DNA of 64,000 nucleotides from Metridium senile (Eukaryota; Cnidaria; Anthozoa; Actiniaria; Metridiidae): NCBI GenBank assembly GCA_949775045.1, contig OX459105.1, positions 12,909,398 to 12,973,397 of the forward strand, read 5' to 3'. Shown piece by piece: positions 60,067 to 64,000 of this stretch (position 1 is its first letter; each line of letters starts with the position of its first letter). The notes under the pieces were generated by a model. It saw only the letters and a program-made list of their open reading frames with translations, ran no database searches and was not told where the DNA came from. The position numbers and the translations under genes were made by a program.

Positions 60067-61731
60067 TTACAATTTAAGGTCGCAATCCTCGGGGATTTGA
60101 TCTTCCCATTCAATCAAAAAACGTTTACCCACGACTTTGTTCATTTGGAAAAAATGTTTCAAGATGGGAGCATCACAAGAAATTTTCTTTGCTTCACTGC
60201 GAATGCATTTCATATATGTCGAAAAGTCGGCACACATCTTGCCATTGCGATAGAGCTTGTTGTACAGGGTGATGCACGTTTTGTGGACATCTCCAGCACA
60301 GGGGACTGGGTCATCGTTATCTGAACATAGAAAACTAATGTTCAAGATGATGGTGATGATATTAATGATAATGATGAAAAGAAGGACATATAAAAAAATT
60401 CTGTTAGACACAACTTATTTGTAAAATATCTAAAAAATATTGTACAAATAGAAGTTTCTTACTAATAGATAAGAAAAGGAGGAGGAGGAGGAGAAGGAGG
60501 AGATCAGGCAAAGAGGGCTGGGGCCATCGTGATATAAACCAAAAATTAGTATAATGATGTATAATGATAATACTAACCGAGTAGAAATGATTGGTATCTC
60601 TCTCTAAGTCCTGAAAAAGAACAGAAGTAACAAAGTTGATATGATTTAGTAAAAATAAATGAAAGTGTGATCAGCTTAAAATTATTTTCGATAGCCTGAT
60701 TTTTTAACGATAAATTAAAGTCTTCTGTCTTTTTCTTCTGAGAACTTATCCCGCAATAACTAACCTGACTTGTCAATGGTCTTGCGAAGTGCAGTGAGAT
60801 CAACAGCGGGCTTACAATGTCCATATTTGTTGAGGAATACATCCTCTTCAAAGGTGTAGAATCTCGCATGGTCCATTATAGATCCGGCGCCGCTGGCAGG
60901 GCGAGTGAGGCACATCGTTATGTCCTAAACAAGAAAAGTTTATTTTAAGATAAAATACCAATGTTTGGTTAAGAGGTAGAGAGTTCCAAATTAGAGGAGC
61001 AGCAACTGAGAAAGAACGTAGACCATATGACTTGAGATCATATGACTTTGAGAATAGCAACAAGTGAGAAGATGAACGGATATTTTTTTGCAGGTTTCTG
61101 GGTGCGTTTACTTGCTTGTTTTTGTGTGTGTGTTTGTTTACAAGTTTCATTGTTTGTTTGTTTGTTTATATGTGTGGTTGTTTGTGTATTTGTTAACATG
61201 TTTCTTCGTTTGCTTGTTTGTTTTTTGTTTTGATTCTCTCTATAGGTTCTGTTAATTCCATTCTATAGTTTGTGTTACCACGAGCACGCTTTTCAAGTAT
61301 TATGGGAAACATAAAAACTTGTTAACGTTCACTTGATACCCTCTAAACCAATCAGATTATTATTATTAATGATTTATATAGGGTCCATTCCATTTAGCCC
61401 ATAGGCGCTTTACATAAAAAAGAACTTGAAATCAACGGAATAATAAATGTCAATAAGTCAAGTAAAGGCTTTCTGAAATAAATGCGTCTTCAGTTCGCGT
61501 TTGAAAGTTTGAATATCTAAGATAAAAGGACTTCGACGGTTTGCATATAACAAGACAAACGCTTTTCAGTGCATTTACCTTCATTCGTAAACAATGCTCC
61601 TCAATATCGGTCATTTTGTCCTGTTTGTATTTTCCCCAATTATACAAGCACTCTTTTACTTCTTCTTGCGACGTTAAACATTGGCAGTATGGTACCAGGA
61701 CCAGCATCAAAGCCACTACATAAAACTCCAT
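60067..61731 (-). CDS. Secreted ten-cysteine protein, copy 2 (complete, 199 aa)
   Basis: Exons 61,579-61,731, 60,765-60,924, 60,578-60,610 and 60,067-60,320 have the same phases (0/1/1) as copy 1. The first three exons are the same size, and the last is 3 nt longer. The signal peptide is MEFYVVALMLVLVPYCQC. All ten mature Cys are at the same positions. The C-terminus differs (WEDQIPEDCDLKL against MENQIPEECQSM in copy 1). Stop TAA is at 60,067-60,069, with AATAAA 37 nt beyond it. Family and function unknown; tandem duplication with copy 1 is clear. Confidence 0.87.
60848..61150 (-). pseudogene. LINE-type ORF2 C-terminal fragment in intron 1 of copy 2
   Basis: The minus strand encodes SHLLLFSKSYDLKSYGLRSF followed by SVAAPLIWNSLPL. 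The block YGxRSFSxxAPxxWNSLP is characteristic of the end of CR1/jockey-like LINE ORF2 proteins. The frame runs from about 61,110 into the acceptor region near 60,930. Non-functional. Confidence 0.65.
61365..61515. repeat. SINE or LINE-tail-like repeat (GCGCTTTACAT)
   Basis: ATTATTATTAATGATTTATA, then CATAGGCGCTTTACAT and GCGTCTTCAGTTCGCGTTTG. This motif combination recurs as degenerate copies near 19,925, 32,945 and 53,425. Confidence 0.5.
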
Positions 61732-63349
61732 CTAGTGCATGAAAAGACAATTCAATTTTGGTCTGCTTTTTTAAAGACTTTAAAACAGCCGATTCTACTA
61801 GGTTTCTACTAGGTTATTAAGAATGTGGTTGAGTTAAATGGTAGGCCCCTTATATCATGATTGAGCTAGAGACAGTTTGTTTTGTTCATTGGCGGACTTA
61901 ATCCTCTGTGTCCAGCCAGCTGATAACACAAAGGATCTGATCCATGTTGATATTTAGATATCAACCCCTGTGCGTAAGAAACTTGCCCAATGATGATATC
62001 AGGCGGTTATGTACAGTGGAACTCCGTTATTCCGGCCACCGAAGGGACAGCCCAAAGTGGCCGCAATAACGGGGTGGCCGTATTAAGCGGGTGGCCGCAA
62101 GGCATGGTTCCACTGTACCATGAAAGATATAAAATATAAGATATACACTTATTTCAAAAAACGTTGTCTGTGGCTTTAACAACAAGCGTCAAGCCAAGGC
62201 CAAAATGAATGCTGGTTTTGTGATAGAGTATTGATATCAGACTTTTTTGTAAGAATTCGAACTAATAACAAAATGCTTGTTATTGTATTGGACTCATTAA
62301 ATCCATTGAAAACAAGTCTGGTTTCTTGCTTGATGCCTAAGTCAAGGCAACGATTTTTGAGAATATATCAACCCACAGCCCTTTTGTGTGATCTCCCACG
62401 ATGAGCACTGCTCTTTAGTTACTTGGAGAAAACACAGGAGTAAAATATACGTTAAAAAAACCCAGAGCCTCCACTATGGAAGTGGAATATAACCTTTACT
62501 CATATAAAACTCATATTGACGGTTGGTAACTATTTCAGTTTTTGATTTGTGAACATCACCACTATATATAGGGGAGATACCACCATGCACGTGATAAGCC
62601 GAATCGGAATCAGAAGCCTTCATAGAAATGCTAATATCTTCCATATATATCTTATTCAAAATGTTTGGTAGAAATATGTCTGGTGATTGGCTGTTGACTC
62701 CTGCTTTCGAATCCGATGTTCCTGTTTTCTATTTATCGCAAATCTGGTAACTAAATCTAAATCCTAATAAGAAGAAACTTCGTCTGAATATCCTTATCTC
62801 TTTGATTGCGTTACTGACATAATGAAAACCAATTTTAAGGCTACGAAAATAGTGTAACAAAAACAATAATAGCCGACTTACCTTGAATACAACTGATCAA
62901 AGCTTCGATTGCACGATGTTCGTTTCACTGACAAACAAGCATAGTGTGAGTCTTGTGGACGTGACAATGAAGTGTATAGTGCACCAATCACAGTGTTTCT
63001 GTAATCTTATTGGCCTTTCACATAACTTACAGCAATGTGATTGGTCAAATATCGTTTATTCAAATTTACAAATCTTAAATTTGAATATTTACAAATAAAA
63101 GTTGTTTATTTATTTTTCTAAAACTCATGAATAGTTAATGAAGAGAAAACAAAGACAAAATCACTAGAGTGAAGGAGTTTGAAATCTGATGAAACACTTG
63201 CATAAAATTAAGCCAACTTCGCTTTGAATTTCTCCAATAATTATCCAATAATATTGGATATTTCTGATTTACATTATGCAATTATTAGTCAGTAAATATC
63301 TACTATTTGTTTGTATCTACTTTGGTTTTATTGAATTTGCTCTTTTGAT
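61732..63349. other. Spacer between secreted gene copies 2 and 3
   Basis: No gene is seen. A 102-bp TA-flanked pogo-like MITE lies at 62,014-62,115 (ends CAGTGGAACTCCGTTATTCC / inverted CAGTGGAACC). The copy 2 promoter should lie just above 61,731; a TATAAGG-like motif occurs near 61,850 on the minus strand. Short minus frames (for example around 62,474-62,659) show no domain. Confidence 0.55.
62014..62115. mobile_element. Pogo-like MITE, complete, TA-flanked
   Basis: Inverted ends CAGTGGAAC are flanked by TA on both sides. The interior is a GTGGCCGCAATAACGGGGTG-like palindromic sequence. Relatives, partial, at 11,303 and 20,926. Confidence 0.75.
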
Positions 63350-64000
63350 TTACAAGTTAATGTCACAATTCTCTGGGATTTGACCCTCCCATTCAATCAA
63401 AAAACGTTTACCAACGACATTATTCAAATTGATATAATGTTTCATGATAGGAGCATCACAAGAAATTTTCTTGGCTTCACTGCGAATGCATTTCATATAT
63501 GCCGAAAAGTCGGCACACATCTTGCCATTGCGATAGAGCTTGTTGTAAAGGGTGATGCACGTTTTGTGGACATCTCCAGCACAGGGAACTGGGTCATCGT
63601 TATCTGAAAAGAGAAAACTAATATTTAAGATGATGGTGATGATGATAGTGATGATGATGGGGAGGAGGACAAAGGTGCCCGTGTCATCCTAATCTTCACA
63701 GCAGGGGCGGATCCAGGGGAGGGGAATTGGGTGACTTTCCCCACCCCTTTTTCTAAGCAGTTATATCTCACGTCCGGGATAGCTCCAGCATTATTGGGGT
63801 TTTTATATATCCGAAAGCAAAATTTCCCCCCTTTTTGAAAATCCTGGATCCGCCCCTGCACAGAACATTGATTAGGATGATGGTGACGATGGTGACAATG
63901 GTGATAATGAGTGATAGCAATAACGATATGATGCCGACAAAGATAATGATGATCATGATGACAAAAGCTAATGATAATACTGACCGAGTATAGATGATTT
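63350..64000 (-). CDS. Secreted ten-cysteine protein, copy 3 (3' part only; runs off the window)
   Basis: The last exon is 63,350-63,603, the same 254 nt as in copy 2, encoding DNDDPVPCAGDVHKTC, LYNKLYRNGKMCADF, SAYMKCIRSEAKKISCDAPI and PENCDINL. Exon 3 is entered at the window edge (63,985 upward; donor CTCG followed by GTCAGT). The first two exons lie beyond 64,000. All six Cys of the last exon are conserved. Stop TAA at 63,350-63,352, AATAAA at 63,327-63,332. The sequence is closer to copy 2 than to copy 1. Confidence 0.85.
63702..63858. mobile_element. CAGGGGCGGATCC element with 5-bp duplication CACAG
   Basis: Ends CAGGGGCGGATCCAGG are exactly inverted. CACAG flanks both sides (63,697-63,701 and 63,859-63,863). 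It sits in the last intron of secreted gene copy 3. No transposase. Confidence 0.88.

Overview
The window is animal nuclear DNA. It is AT-rich, its genes are broken by many GT-AG introns, and it is full of inverted-repeat transposons, minisatellites and ATC/GAT microsatellites. A tRNA-derived repeat with a hairpin tail, the clan-2 P450 type and the intron-rich layout suggest a cnidarian, probably an anthozoan. That is an inference from general familiarity, not something shown by a marker gene. There are no prokaryotic features.

Layout. Positions 1-2,340 are a satellite array: ~160-bp units, then related ~107-bp units, with one inverted-repeat element inserted. Positions 2,340-3,711 hold microsatellites and a tRNA-derived SINE. 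Positions 3,712-41,395 (minus strand) hold one complete gene for a SWI/SNF ATPase (BRG1/Brahma, SMARCA4/SMARCA2 type). I resolved it into 35 coding exons, all with consistent phases, giving 1,510 residues with QLQ, HSA, BRK, two-lobe ATPase, SnAC, AT-hook and bromodomain regions. A 5' UTR exon is proposed near 42,553. The introns carry almost every repeat class in the window. A tRNA-Phe gene with a 29-nt insertion lies at 42,827-42,927. Positions 44,372-47,957 (minus) hold a complete three-exon cytochrome P450 of 497 residues. Positions 47,958-55,250 have no recognised gene, only repeats and LINE debris. From 55,287 to the window end (minus) there are three tandem copies of a four-exon gene for a small secreted ten-cysteine protein I do not recognise. 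The third copy runs off the window. A broken O-methyltransferase (ASMT-like) fragment lies on the plus strand between copies 1 and 2.

How the parts relate. The three gene groups look functionally unrelated. The more unusual content is the mobile DNA. Four elements are flanked by TTAA and begin GGT; one sits in a repeat whose uninterrupted paralogue is also in the window. Two further families leave 5-bp duplications, one confirmed by an empty site. There is a 1.05-kb near-perfect fold-back inside the SWI/SNF gene, a 74-bp hairpin with a 9-bp target duplication, and a ~140-bp repeat present six times, always antisense to the SWI/SNF gene. The tandem secreted-protein family is the best candidate for undescribed protein-level biology.

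Limits: everything was read by eye. Splice sites come from homology, phase and GT-AG rules. No database search or transcript evidence was available.
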